64,000 nucleotides of DNA from Rhodospirillales bacterium (lineage in GTDB: Bacteria > Pseudomonadota > Alphaproteobacteria > Rhodospirillales > Casp-alpha2): the NCBI GenBank assembly GCA_017640505.1, contig JAEPQO010000001.1:1814625-1878624 (forward strand), read 5' to 3'. Positions within the stretch are counted from its first letter, which is position 1; each line of letters opens with the position of its first letter. The position numbers and the translations under genes are program-made. Shown here in pieces: positions 53,539 through 61,941 of the stretch. The notes beneath the pieces are model-generated. The model was not told where the DNA came from. It was given only the letters and a program-made list of their open reading frames with translations, and did no database searches.

Positions 53539-54510
53539 ATGAACGAACGTGTCCCCGTCCTTGCGGTCGATAACCTAAACGTCGAATTCCGCACGCGGAG
53601 CGGTGTCGTCAAGGCGCTCGAAAACGTGTCGTTTCACGTTAACCGGGGCGAGATGATCGGCATCGTCGGCGAGTCGGGGTCCGGCAAGTCGGTCTCGGCG
53701 CTGACCGCGATGGGGATCCTCGACGAGGCCGGCCGGGTCACGCAGGGGTCGATCAATCTCGGCGGCCTCGACGTTTTGAATGCGCCCGAGAGAGACTTGC
53801 AGGAAATGCGGGGCCGCGAAGTCTCGATGATTTTCCAGAGCCCGCGGACCGCGCTTAATCCGATCCGCACCGTCGGCAAGCAGATCGGCGACGTGCTGCG
53901 CCGGCATGGTTCCGCCAACCGGCAGAATGTCCGCGCCGAGGCGATCAAGGCGCTGATGAGCGTCCGCATCCCCGATCCGGAACGGCGCCACGACGCCTAT
54001 CCGTTCGAGCTGTCGGGCGGCATGTGCCAGCGCATCATGATCGCGATGGCGCTCAGCTGTCGGCCGGAACTGCTGATCGCCGACGAGCCGACGACGGGCC
54101 TCGACGTCACCACGCAGGCGGCAATCATGGACCTGATCAAGGAACTTGCGAAGGAACGCAACATGGCGACCGTGCTGATCACGCACGATCTGGGCATGGC
54201 AGCGGATTACTGCGACCGCATCGTCGTCATGCATGCCGGTCACGTGATCGAGCAGGCGGCGACAGCCGAGCTGTTCGCCAGCCCGCGCCATCCCTACACG
54301 GCAAAGCTGATGAAGGCGACGCCGCACGGCGAAGGGTCGCTGGACGATATTGAATCCATCGCCGGCGGGTTGCCGGACCTGCGCGCGGAATTGCCGCCGT
54401 GCCGTTTCTCGGCCCGCTGCGAGCGGTATGAAGCGGCATGCGATATGCCTGCACTGATCGCGGACGAGGTTTCGCCGGGGCATCTCGTAACCTGCAGGAG
54501 ACCGCTATGA
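53539..54510 (+). CDS. ABC transporter ATPase, DppD type
   Basis: 323 residues. Walker A is GESGSGKSVSA near residue 43, the signature motif is LSGGMCQRI near 157, Walker B is LLIADEPTTGLD near 177, and the switch histidine is in TVLITHDLG. The C-terminal oligopeptide/dipeptide domain carries the cysteine cluster seen in DppD (PPCRFSARCERYEAACDMP), which can bind an iron-sulfur cluster. It supplies energy together with the next gene and overlaps it by four bases. Confidence 0.94.
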   Translation: MNERVPVLAVDNLNVEFRTRSGVVKALENVSFHVNRGEMIGIVGESGSGKSVSALTAMGILDEAGRVTQGSINLGGLDVLNAPERDLQEMRGREVSMIFQSPRTALNPIRTVGKQIGDVLRRHGSANRQNVRAEAIKALMSVRIPDPERRHDAYPFELSGGMCQRIMIAMALSCRPELLIADEPTTGLDVTTQAAIMDLIKELAKERNMATVLITHDLGMAADYCDRIVVMHAGHVIEQAATAELFASPRHPYTAKLMKATPHGEGSLDDIESIAGGLPDLRAELPPCRFSARCERYEAACDMPALIADEVSPGHLVTCRRPL

Positions 54511-55535
54511 GTGTGCTGCTTGAAGTCGAAAGCCTGAAGAAGCACTACGTCCTGTCGGGGCAGGGGCCTTCCGACAACCCCTTGGTGCGTTGGGTGCGGC
54601 AGCGCCTGACCAGCGCTGAGGACCACACGCCCGTGCTGCATGCGGTCGACGGGGTGAGCTTCGAGATCAACGCCGGTGAAAGTCTCGGCCTCGTGGGGGA
54701 ATCGGGCTGCGGCAAGTCGACGCTGGTCGGCATGCTGGCAAGGCTTTCGGACAAGAGCGAGGGCCGGATTAGTTTCGCCGGACGTGATATCGGCGAGGTG
54801 CCGTCCAAGGTGTTCCACGCCGAACCGGAACGCACCGATATTCAGATCGTATTCCAGGACCCACACGAGAGCCTCAACCCGCGGTTCACGTCGTTCGATA
54901 CCATTGCCGAACCGCTGAAGCGCCTGAAGGGGATCACGGACAAGGCGGAACTGACGAAAATGGTCGAGGCGGTCGCCGAACAGGTCGATTTGCCGAAGAT
55001 GCTGCTGAGCCGGTTCCCGCACCAGCTTTCCGGCGGGCAGAAGGCGCGCGTGAACATTGCCCGTGCCGTTGCGGTCGAGCCGAAGTTGCTGATCCTGGAC
55101 GAGCCGACCTCGGCGCTCGATGTTTCGGTGCAGGCGGTGATCCTCAAGCTTCTCGTCCGGCTCAAGAACGATCTTGGCATGAGCTATCTGTTCGTGTCGC
55201 ACGACCTGAACGTGGTTCGGCTGCTGTGTGACCGCGTGATCGTGATGTATCTGGGGCAGATCGTTGAAAGCGGCCCGGCCGAGGAAATTTTTACCCGGCC
55301 CGCGCACCCCTATACCAAGGCACTGATCTCGGCGATCCCGAACGCGGCGTCTGCCGGTAACGAACGGGTACGCCTGACCGGCGATCCGAAAAGCCCGATC
55401 GATCCGGACCCGAACGCGTGCCGTTTTCATGGCCGCTGCCCGATGGGTGAGGACAAGTGCAGCCGCGCCGCGCCGCCGCAGATTTCGGTGACGGCGGACC
55501 ACTACGCCGTCTGTCACTTCGCGCAACCGTCGTAA
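54507..55535 (+). CDS. ABC transporter ATPase, DppF type
   Basis: 342 residues from the ATG at 54507 (CAGGAG upstream, overlapping the previous stop as ATGA). Walker A is [12 protein letters not shown] near residue 66, the signature [14 protein letters not shown] near 172, Walker [15 protein letters not shown] near 192, and the C-terminal oligopeptide domain ends [17 protein letters not shown]. An upstream start at 54438 in the same frame is inside the DppD gene and is rejected. Confidence 0.94.
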   Translation: MSVLLEVESLKKHYVLSGQGPSDNPLVRWVRQRLTSAEDHTPVLHAVDGVSFEINAGESLGLVGESGCGKSTLVGMLARLSDKSEGRISFAGRDIGEVPSKVFHAEPERTDIQIVFQDPHESLNPRFTSFDTIAEPLKRLKGITDKAELTKMVEAVAEQVDLPKMLLSRFPHQLSGGQKARVNIARAVAVEPKLLILDEPTSALDVSVQAVILKLLVRLKNDLGMSYLFVSHDLNVVRLLCDRVIVMYLGQIVESGPAEEIFTRPAHPYTKALISAIPNAASAGNERVRLTGDPKSPIDPDPNACRFHGRCPMGEDKCSRAAPPQISVTADHYAVCHFAQPS

Positions 55536-55545
55536 GGAGTTAGCG

Positions 55546-56232
55546 ATGACCGAAAAGTATGTCGAGGCCGACCCCTACGCCTGGCCCTACAACGGCGACC
55601 TGCGCCCGGACAATACGGCGCTGGTCATCATCGACATGCAGACGGATTTCTGCGGGATCGGCGGCTACGTCGATCAGATGGGTTACGACCTGTCGCTGAC
55701 CCGGGCGCCGATCGAACCGATCAAGCGCGTGCTCGCGGCGATGCGTGAGAAGGGCTATATGATTATCCACACGCGCGAAGGCCATAGGCCGGATCTTTCG
55801 GACCTGCCCGCGAACAAGCGCTGGCGCTCGCGACAGATCGGGGCCGGCATCGGCGATCCGGGGCCGTGCGGCAAGATCCTGGTCCGTGGTGAGCCGGGCT
55901 GGGACATCATCGAGGATCTGTATCCGGCCGACGGCGAGCCGATCATCGACAAACCGGGCAAGGGCTCGTTCTGCGCGACGGACCTGGAACTGATCCTGAA
56001 CACGCGCGGTATCCGCAATATCGTGCTGACGGGCATCACCACCGATGTCTGCGTGCACACGACCATGCGTGAAGCCAACGACCGGGGCTTCGAATGCCTG
56101 ATGCTCGAAGACTGTTGTGGTGCCACCGACAAGGGGAATCACGATCACGCCGTCAAGATGATCAAGATGCAGGGCGGCGTGTTCGGCTCGGTCGCGTCGT
56201 CGGATGCGCTGATCGCGGGATTGCCGGCGTGA
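55546..56232 (+). CDS. biuH: Biuret amidohydrolase-like cysteine hydrolase (isochorismatase family)
   Basis: 228 residues. The catalytic triad of the cysteine hydrolases is D30 ([10 protein letters not shown]), K136 ([10 protein letters not shown]) and C169 (TTDVCVHTT). With an offset of six these match the D36, K142 and C175 that I recall for Rhizobium leguminosarum BiuH, and Q209 (MIKMQGG) matches its substrate-specificity residue Q215. BiuH turns biuret into allophanate and ammonia, and the allophanate hydrolase of the same operon finishes the job. The main alternative is a RutB-like ureidoacrylate hydrolase, but no other Rut genes are present. It starts ten bases after the DppF gene. Confidence 0.8.
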   Translation: MTEKYVEADPYAWPYNGDLRPDNTALVIIDMQTDFCGIGGYVDQMGYDLSLTRAPIEPIKRVLAAMREKGYMIIHTREGHRPDLSDLPANKRWRSRQIGAGIGDPGPCGKILVRGEPGWDIIEDLYPADGEPIIDKPGKGSFCATDLELILNTRGIRNIVLTGITTDVCVHTTMREANDRGFECLMLEDCCGATDKGNHDHAVKMIKMQGGVFGSVASSDALIAGLPA

Positions 56233-56582
56233 ACCTGGAGCCGTTCTCATTGACCGGTGTGCTGACCGACAAGTCAGCGCGCGACGCGCTGGCGTGGGAG
56301 CCGTTCCGCGAAGGAATCGATATCAGCTGGGTCTACCGTTCGGATGATGCAGAAGGACCGAGCGCGGCGTTCCTGCATTATCAACCGGGGGCGAGCGTGC
56401 CCGCGCACGAACATCCCGGTTTCGAACATATCCTGATCCTCGAGGGATCGCAGGCGGACGCGAACGGGCTGCACGGGGCGGGTGACCTGGTGATTAACAC
56501 CCCGGGCTCGCGGCACGGGGTCGAAAGCCCGGAAGGCTGCATCGCGCTTGCGATATGGCAGATGCCGGTGCGCTTCGTGTAG
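56229..56582 (+). CDS. Small cupin protein (ChrR-like) of the biuret operon
   Basis: 117 residues starting at GTG 56229, which overlaps the previous stop (GTGA). The cupin fold is shown by [18 protein letters not shown], with metal-binding histidines and glutamate, and [15 protein letters not shown], with a further histidine. Function is unknown. The four-base overlap with the biuret-hydrolase gene suggests coupled translation, so it may be an accessory or regulatory protein. Confidence 0.8.
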   Translation: MNLEPFSLTGVLTDKSARDALAWEPFREGIDISWVYRSDDAEGPSAAFLHYQPGASVPAHEHPGFEHILILEGSQADANGLHGAGDLVINTPGSRHGVESPEGCIALAIWQMPVRFV

Positions 56583-56691
56583 CCAACGCAGGTTCGCTCT
56601 TGATCTCCCGAAAATTAGACGTAGGCTTTTTGCCATATGAAAACCGGCCTGCCACATCTGTTTCGAATACCGCACCTCCGCTGATTGCAGC

Positions 56692-56765
56692 GGGGGTGTA
56701 GCTCAATGGCAGAGCAGGCGCCTTATAAGCGTCAGACCCAGGTTCAATTCCCGGCATCCCTACCA
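56692..56765 (+). tRNA. tRNA-Ile with anticodon UAU
   Basis: A full cloverleaf can be drawn. The acceptor GGGGGTG (56692-56698) pairs with CATCCCT (56755-56761) with two G-U pairs. The D-arm is GCTC/GAGC. The anticodon stem GGCGC/GCGTC holds loop CTTATAA with anticodon TAT. The T-arm has TTCAATT, and an encoded CCA ends at 56765. The T-stem has one A-C mismatch. A UAU anticodon (reading AUA) is unusual in bacteria, which normally use lysidine-modified CAU. Confidence 0.85.
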
Positions 56766-56807
56766 AAACCTGTCCTGCAGGTCTCGCCGTGTTTCATTGC
56801 TTGCCTT

Positions 56808-57434
56808 TTAGGCCGGTCCTGAAACTTCGGCCGCACGTTCCGTTATCGCTGCCCAGTTCCCGGCATTGACCAGATCGGATGTCGCGATCCACGTGCCGCC
56901 GACGGCAATGACATTCTCCAAACTCAGAAATTCCGCTGCATTTCTCGCCGTAACGCCGCCGGTCGGGCAAAACGTGACGTCGGGCACCGGTCCCTTGATC
57001 GCCTTCAGATAGGCAGCCCCGCCCAACAAGGCGGCGGGGAACAGTTTCTGCACCATCAGGCCGCGCGCGCGCAGTGTCATCACTTCGCTGATTGTCGTCG
57101 CGCCGGGCAGGAACGGCCAGTCGAGGGCCGTGATGGCGTCGAGTAGATCGGGCGTCATCCCGGGTGAAACGCCGAACGCGGCGCCCGTGGCATGAGCGCG
57201 TTCGAGCGCCTGTGGATCACGGATCGAACCGATACCGACCGTGCAGCCCGGAACATGTTTCATGATGCTATCGACCGCATCGAGTGCGGCATCGGTCCTC
57301 AGCGTCACCTCGATGACCGGCAGGCCGCCCGCCACCAGGGCTTCGGCCAGCGGTACGGCATCGTCGGCACGGGCGATTTCAAGGACGGGCACGACCGGGG
57401 CCTTTTCAAGAATGGTGGAAAGCGCGTCACTCAT
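56808..57434 (-). CDS. eda: 2-keto-3-deoxy-6-phosphogluconate aldolase (KDPG/KHG aldolase)
   Basis: 208 residues, normal length. The class I aldolase uses a Schiff-base lysine, here in LMVQKLFPAALLGG near residue 133. Other family blocks are PVLEIARADDAVPLAEAL, VIEVTLRT with the conserved glutamate near 45, GAAFGVSPGM near 82 and CPTGGVTARN near 160. It splits KDPG to pyruvate and glyceraldehyde 3-phosphate, the last step of the pathway encoded by this operon. It overlaps kdgK by four bases. Confidence 0.94.
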   Translation of the reverse strand: MSDALSTILEKAPVVPVLEIARADDAVPLAEALVAGGLPVIEVTLRTDAALDAVDSIMKHVPGCTVGIGSIRDPQALERAHATGAAFGVSPGMTPDLLDAITALDWPFLPGATTISEVMTLRARGLMVQKLFPAALLGGAAYLKAIKGPVPDVTFCPTGGVTARNAAEFLSLENVIAVGGTWIATSDLVNAGNWAAITERAAEVSGPA

Positions 57435-58411
57435 CGGGTAATGGCCTCGTCACGGGTTGCGGGAAAGACGGCATCCCATCGGGCGCGCGGTACGATCGCG
57501 CCCGGGCAGGTAACGACATGACCGGCGACAAGGTGTCCGTATGCCGCTGCCGCCGCCGCAGATGCGTGATCCAGATACGCCGCAATAAACCCGGCGTTAA
57601 AGGAATCACCGCCGCCGGTGGTGTCGACCGGTGTGCCTGCGAAACGCGCCTCGACCGGCGTCGCGACATTGTCGCTGTCGACGACGAGCGAGCCTGTCCG
57701 TCCGGTGCGAAGCACGATGGTATCCGCGCCCCAGGTCCGCCACAGCATGGCAAGATCGCGTGTGCCTGTGCCGTCGAACAGGGCACCGACGTCTTCCTCG
57801 GTGCAGAGCACCACGTCGCTGACCGCGGCGGCTGCACGGTAGCAGGCGACAGGATCTTCCGGACTTTGCCAGAGGCGCGGCCGGAAATTGGGATCGAATA
57901 CGATCAGCGGTGATTTTTCCCCGGCTTTGAGCGCGGCCAGGGCGCCGATCAGCATGCGGCGGTGTTCGGGGGGCAGGATCGCGAGTGTAATCCCGCTCAG
58001 GTAAAGCGTCGAATAGGGGGCGAGGGCATCGGTGAATGCGCGTGCGTCATACCCGTCAAACATGGCACGGGCGGCGGAATGGCTTCTCCAGTACTGGAAA
58101 TGGCGTTCGCCGTCGGCGTCGGTTTCGATGAGGTAAAGACCGAGAGTGCGATCCGCGAGGCGCCGCATCGGACCGGTGCCGATGCTTTCGTCGTGGCAAA
58201 GGTCAAGCAGCCGGTCGCTCAACGCATCCTCGCCGATACCGGTCAAGTAATGCACCGGGCGGTCCTGCAGCCGCGCCAGATAGACCGCAGTGTTGAAGGT
58301 GTCTCCGGCGAAGCCCTGGCGGAAAAGGCCGCCCGCGACACCCGGCGCCGGCGCGAGTTCGACCATGCATTCGCCGATGGAGAGGATGTCGCCGCTCACC
58401 GCGCCAGCCAT
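57431..58411 (-). CDS. kdgK: 2-keto-3-deoxygluconate kinase (PfkB family)
   Basis: 326 residues. The PfkB fold is clear from ILSIGECMVELAPAPG at the N-terminus, the FAGDTFNTAVYLARL segment near residue 34, and the C-terminal signature DTTGGGDSFNAGFIAAYL near 263 holding the catalytic aspartate and phosphate-binding glycines. GECMVEL and AGDTFNTAVYLAR are typical of KdgK. It phosphorylates 2-keto-3-deoxygluconate for the eda aldolase that follows. It overlaps kduD by 16 bases. Confidence 0.92.
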   Translation of the reverse strand: MAGAVSGDILSIGECMVELAPAPGVAGGLFRQGFAGDTFNTAVYLARLQDRPVHYLTGIGEDALSDRLLDLCHDESIGTGPMRRLADRTLGLYLIETDADGERHFQYWRSHSAARAMFDGYDARAFTDALAPYSTLYLSGITLAILPPEHRRMLIGALAALKAGEKSPLIVFDPNFRPRLWQSPEDPVACYRAAAAVSDVVLCTEEDVGALFDGTGTRDLAMLWRTWGADTIVLRTGRTGSLVVDSDNVATPVEARFAGTPVDTTGGGDSFNAGFIAAYLDHASAAAAAAYGHLVAGHVVTCPGAIVPRARWDAVFPATRDEAITR

Positions 58412-59145
58412 CCACCGTCGACGGCGACGACCGTGCCGTGGACGTAATCGGCCGCGCTGGAGGCAAGGAACACCGCCGCCCCGCCCAGGTCCTCCGGCTC
58501 ACCCCAACGGCCCGCCGGGATGCGGGCGATGATCTCGGCATTACGAACCTGATCGTCCTGCAATGCCTGTGTGTTGTCGGTGCGGAAATAGCCGGGTGCG
58601 ATGGCATTCACGTTGATCCCCTTGGCGGCCCATTCGTTCGCCAGGAGGCGCGTCAGGCCGAGGAGGCCGCTTTTGGCAGCGGTATAACCGGCAACGCGGA
58701 TGCCGCCCTGAAACGACAGCATCGATGCGGTATTGATGATCTTGCCGCCGCGTCCTTCGCGGACCCAGTAACGCGCCGCCGCCTGACTAAGCCAGAGCGC
58801 CGCCGACAGGTTAATGTCGATGACGTCGTCCCAGTCCTCGCGTTCCAGGTCGAGCGTATCGGCGCGGCGGATGATACCGGCGTTGTTGATCAGGATGTCG
58901 ACGCCGCCGAAGGCATCCAGGGCGCGGGACATGATGGCATCGGCCGCGCCGTCTTCGGCGATGTCGACCTGCATCCCTTCGAAGCGGTGATCGTGCGCCT
59001 CGACGGCCTTGCGGCAGTCGTCCATCGCCGAGCGCTGTACACCGAAAATGTTCGCCCCCGCGCCGGCAAGGGCGGCGGCCATGGCGAGGCCCAGTCCGCG
59101 TCCGGCACCCGTGACGATCGCGGTTTTTCCAGAAAGATCGAACAT
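58396..59145 (-). CDS. kduD: 2-dehydro-3-deoxy-D-gluconate 5-dehydrogenase (SDR)
   Basis: 249 residues. The SDR cofactor motif is VTGAGRGLGLAMA near residue 11, NNAG is near 88, the catalytic tetrad has S in NTASMLSFQGG and Y/K in YTAAKSG near 152. The C-terminus AVDGGWLAR is typical of KduD. It reduces 5-keto-KDG to KDG with NAD(P)H, the step after KduI in unsaturated-uronate breakdown. It lies seven bases after kduI. Confidence 0.93.
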   Translation of the reverse strand: MFDLSGKTAIVTGAGRGLGLAMAAALAGAGANIFGVQRSAMDDCRKAVEAHDHRFEGMQVDIAEDGAADAIMSRALDAFGGVDILINNAGIIRRADTLDLEREDWDDVIDINLSAALWLSQAAARYWVREGRGGKIINTASMLSFQGGIRVAGYTAAKSGLLGLTRLLANEWAAKGINVNAIAPGYFRTDNTQALQDDQVRNAEIIARIPAGRWGEPEDLGGAAVFLASSAADYVHGTVVAVDGGWLAR

Positions 59146-59152
59146 ACGCCGC

Positions 59153-59983
59153 TTACCTGAGGTTTGTGGTCGCGATGTGGTCCATGTCGTCGAACACCTG
59201 ATTCTCGCCGGCCATCGACCAGATGAAGCTGTAAGACGCGGTGCCGACGCCGGAATGGATCGACCAGCTCGGCGCGATCACGCACTGCTCGGGCGCGACC
59301 ACCAGGTGCCGGGTTTCATCCGCTTCGCCCATGAAATGGAAGATACGCTCGTCTTCCGGCATGTCGAAATAGAAGTACACTTCCATCCGCCGGTCATGGG
59401 TGTGACACGGCATGGTGTTCCAGTTGCTGCCCTCGGCCAGTAGCGTCATGCCCATCAAGAGCTGCGCCGAATTGCAGATTTCCGGATGCACGTACTGATG
59501 GATTGTGCGCACGTTGGCCTTGGCGCTGTCGCCAAGATCGATGCGGCGCGTGTTCTCGAACGGGATGTGTGTGGCGTCGAACGCCTGATGCGCCGGTGTG
59601 GACGCGACATAGTATCTGGCAGGGTCATCCGGATTGGCGCTTTCGAAGGTGATGTCCTTCTGGCCCGACCCGATATAGAGACCGTCGCGCGGCGCCATAT
59701 CGATACTGGTGTTGCCGAAGCGGATCGATCCGGCGCCGCCCAGATTGATAACGCCGAACTCGCGCCTTGAGATCGTGCCGTCCTGCACGCCGATACCCTC
59801 GTCGGTGAAGACGAGCGGCTGGTCCGTGGGGGCGGCACCGCCGACGATCATGCGGTCATCCTGCACGTAGGAGACATTGATCGCACCCGGCCGAAAGACG
59901 CGGTCGATCAGAAAACGCTCGCGAAGCGCCTGCGTATCGAGCTTGGCGACGTCGTCGGGATGATTGGAACGAAAGATATTCAA
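59153..59983 (-). CDS. kduI: 5-keto-4-deoxyuronate isomerase KduI
   Basis: 276 residues, normal length. A bicupin-type isomerase whose zinc ligands are visible: two histidines in MPCHTHDRRMEVYF with the glutamate just after, and the distal histidine in APSWSIHSGVG. It turns 5-keto-4-deoxyuronate, released when polyuronates are cut by lyases, into 2,5-diketo-3-deoxygluconate for KduD. The end FDDMDHIATTNLR matches KduI. It lies 35 bases after the TRAP permease gene. Confidence 0.95.
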   Translation of the reverse strand: MNIFRSNHPDDVAKLDTQALRERFLIDRVFRPGAINVSYVQDDRMIVGGAAPTDQPLVFTDEGIGVQDGTISRREFGVINLGGAGSIRFGNTSIDMAPRDGLYIGSGQKDITFESANPDDPARYYVASTPAHQAFDATHIPFENTRRIDLGDSAKANVRTIHQYVHPEICNSAQLLMGMTLLAEGSNWNTMPCHTHDRRMEVYFYFDMPEDERIFHFMGEADETRHLVVAPEQCVIAPSWSIHSGVGTASYSFIWSMAGENQVFDDMDHIATTNLR

Positions 59984-60018
59984 TAGTCTTCTCCTTCAGA
60001 AATGCGTGGTACCCGGCG

Positions 60019-61296
60019 TCACTGGAAAACGAGGTTCGGCAGCCAGAGCGAGATCTGCGGCACGAATGCGACGAGCAGCAGCACCGCAATCAGCGGCACC
60101 AGAAACGGCATCGTCGCCGCGACGCAGCGTTCGAACGTGAGACCGGAAATGCTGGAAAGCACATAAAGGACGACGCCCACCGGCGGCGTCAGCAGGCTGA
60201 TCATCAGCGTCAGCACCATGATCACGCCGAAGTGCGTCGGGTCGAAACCGAACTGCACGGCGACCGGTAACAGGACCGGGACGAGGATGATCATCGCGGC
60301 GATGGTTTCCATGAAGCAGCCGACGACCAGCAGAAGGGCCAGGATGATCAGCGTCAGCATCGCCTTGCTGTCGGTCAGATGGAGCATGTAGTTGGAAAGG
60401 GTGACAGCGACGTTGTTGCTGGTCAGGATCCACGCGAAGATCGAGGCCGCGGCGACGACGAACAGCACCACGGCCGTTGTTTCGATGGACCGCACGGAGA
60501 CCCACATTAGGCGCTTCAGGTTCAGCGACCGGTAGACGAACAGGCCGAGGAAAAGGGCATAGGCGGCCGCCGCGATGGCGGCTTCGGTCGGCGTCAGGAT
60601 GCCGGAGATGATACCGCCGGCGACAATCACGGGCGTCATCAGCGAGAGAAACGCTTCCTTTGTCCGCACCGCGAGATTGCCGAAACGGAACGCGGCGTCG
60701 ACCGGATAGCGGCGCTTGCGGGCGATGAAGGCGATCATGATCATCAGCGCGACCGCCATCAGCAGGCCGGGGATGAACCCGGCGGCGAACAGCTTGCCGA
60801 CCGACGCAGATGCGAGCACGCCGTAGATCACCATCGGCAGCGACGGTGGAATGATCGGTCCGATGGTCGACGAGGCGGCGGTGATACCGACGGAAAACTC
60901 CGTATCGTACCCGGCGTCCTTCATGGCCTTGATTTCGATCGAGCCGAGGCCGCCGGCATCGGCGACGGCAGCCCCCGACATGCCGGCAAAGACGACGCTG
61001 GCGCCGACGTTGACGTGGCCGAGCCCGCCCGGCAACCAGCCGACCACGGCCTTGGCGAATTCGAAGATACGGTTGGTGATGCCTGATGAATTCATCAGAT
61101 TGCCGGCAAGGATGAAGAACGGCACGGCCAGCAGCGGGAAGCTGTCGACGCCACCGACCATCCGGTGCAGCACGACGAGGTCCGGCACCTGCCCGCTGAT
61201 CATCACGAAGATCAACGAACCGCCGCCGAGCGCGACGGCGACCGGCGCCCCCATCAGCATCAGGAGAAGGGCGGAAATGAAAAGAACGGCGATCAT
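60019..61296 (-). CDS. TRAP transporter large permease (DctM)
   Basis: 425 residues from the ATG at 61296, overlapping the dctQ stop by four bases. A frame extending upstream to 61764 is antisense-like and rejected. About twelve hydrophobic segments are visible, with ISGQVPDLVVLHRMVGGVDSF, GMSGAAVADAGGLGSIEIKAM and SSTIGPIIPPSLPMVIYGVL as DctM signatures. It forms the transport channel with DctQ. Position ahead of kduI suggests uptake of an unsaturated uronate or oligouronate. Confidence 0.95.
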   Translation of the reverse strand: MIAVLFISALLLMLMGAPVAVALGGGSLIFVMISGQVPDLVVLHRMVGGVDSFPLLAVPFFILAGNLMNSSGITNRIFEFAKAVVGWLPGGLGHVNVGASVVFAGMSGAAVADAGGLGSIEIKAMKDAGYDTEFSVGITAASSTIGPIIPPSLPMVIYGVLASASVGKLFAAGFIPGLLMAVALMIMIAFIARKRRYPVDAAFRFGNLAVRTKEAFLSLMTPVIVAGGIISGILTPTEAAIAAAAYALFLGLFVYRSLNLKRLMWVSVRSIETTAVVLFVVAAASIFAWILTSNNVAVTLSNYMLHLTDSKAMLTLIILALLLVVGCFMETIAAMIILVPVLLPVAVQFGFDPTHFGVIMVLTLMISLLTPPVGVVLYVLSSISGLTFERCVAATMPFLVPLIAVLLLVAFVPQISLWLPNLVFQ

Positions 61297-61844
61297 TGGC
61301 CCGCCTCCCGTTGCCGCGACGACCTGAGCAGCGTCCATGCGTCGACCAGGGCACGTGCTGTCATGACGACAAGTGCCACGGCGACGGCGTAGTAGACATA
61401 GGATTTCGAGACGTCGACCGACATCAGCGTCTGGTACTGGGTCGCCTTGGCGATCTTCAGGGTCAGGAACACGCTGTATCCGTAAAAGGCGACTTGGAGC
61501 AGAGCCGAGGCTTCCTCGATATAGCGGCGCGTTTTGCCGGTGATCATCAGGACGAAGAAATTGATGCAGATGTGCGCCCGCGTTCTGAGCGCGTAGGCGG
61601 CACCGAAGAAAGTGAGCAGGATCAGCAATTGGCGCGCGACTTCTTCGGTCCAGACGGCGGAACTGTCGAGCGCGTAACGTGTGAAAAACTGCCAGAAGAC
61701 GACGGCGGCGAGGCCCCAGAAGATCGGGACGCAAATCCAGCCCTCGACGGGAATACTTTTCCAATCGAAAGACTGTTCGACGTCTTCGATGAACATGTCG
61801 GCTTCCGCCACTTGCCGTTCAGGCTGATCGTGTGTGTCTGGCAT
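61293..61844 (-). CDS. TRAP transporter small permease (DctQ)
   Basis: 183 residues from the ATG at 61844; a GTG at 61889 would add 15. Four hydrophobic segments are present. FFTRYALDSSAVWTEEVARQLLI is the conserved second block of the family, and AYALRTRAHICINFF the third. It links receptor and large permease. A long perfect hairpin lies between its start and the receptor gene. Confidence 0.92.
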   Translation of the reverse strand: MPDTHDQPERQVAEADMFIEDVEQSFDWKSIPVEGWICVPIFWGLAAVVFWQFFTRYALDSSAVWTEEVARQLLILLTFFGAAYALRTRAHICINFFVLMITGKTRRYIEEASALLQVAFYGYSVFLTLKIAKATQYQTLMSVDVSKSYVYYAVAVALVVMTARALVDAWTLLRSSRQREAGQ

Positions 61845-61895
61845 GCGATCCGTATCCGAGAAAAGACGTTGAAACGGGCGGTCCGGCACAGGTTA

Positions 61896-61922
61896 GGGGG
61901 CCGGCCTTTCTTGCCGGCCCCC
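61896..61922 (-). promoter_or_regulatory. Perfect 10-bp GC hairpin between dctP and dctQ
   Basis: GGGGGCCGGC (61896-61905) pairs exactly with GCCGGCCCCC (61913-61922) around a seven-base loop, with no T tract on the minus strand. It stands in the same place as the hairpin of the other TRAP operon. Confidence 0.75.
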
Positions 61923-61941
61923 ACACCCGGGAAGACAGCCG

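Noticed and set aside
61297-61764. Upstream extension of the DctM frame
   Set aside because: Overlaps dctQ in another frame and is arginine-rich; the ATG at 61296 overlaps the dctQ stop as expected for coupled genes.
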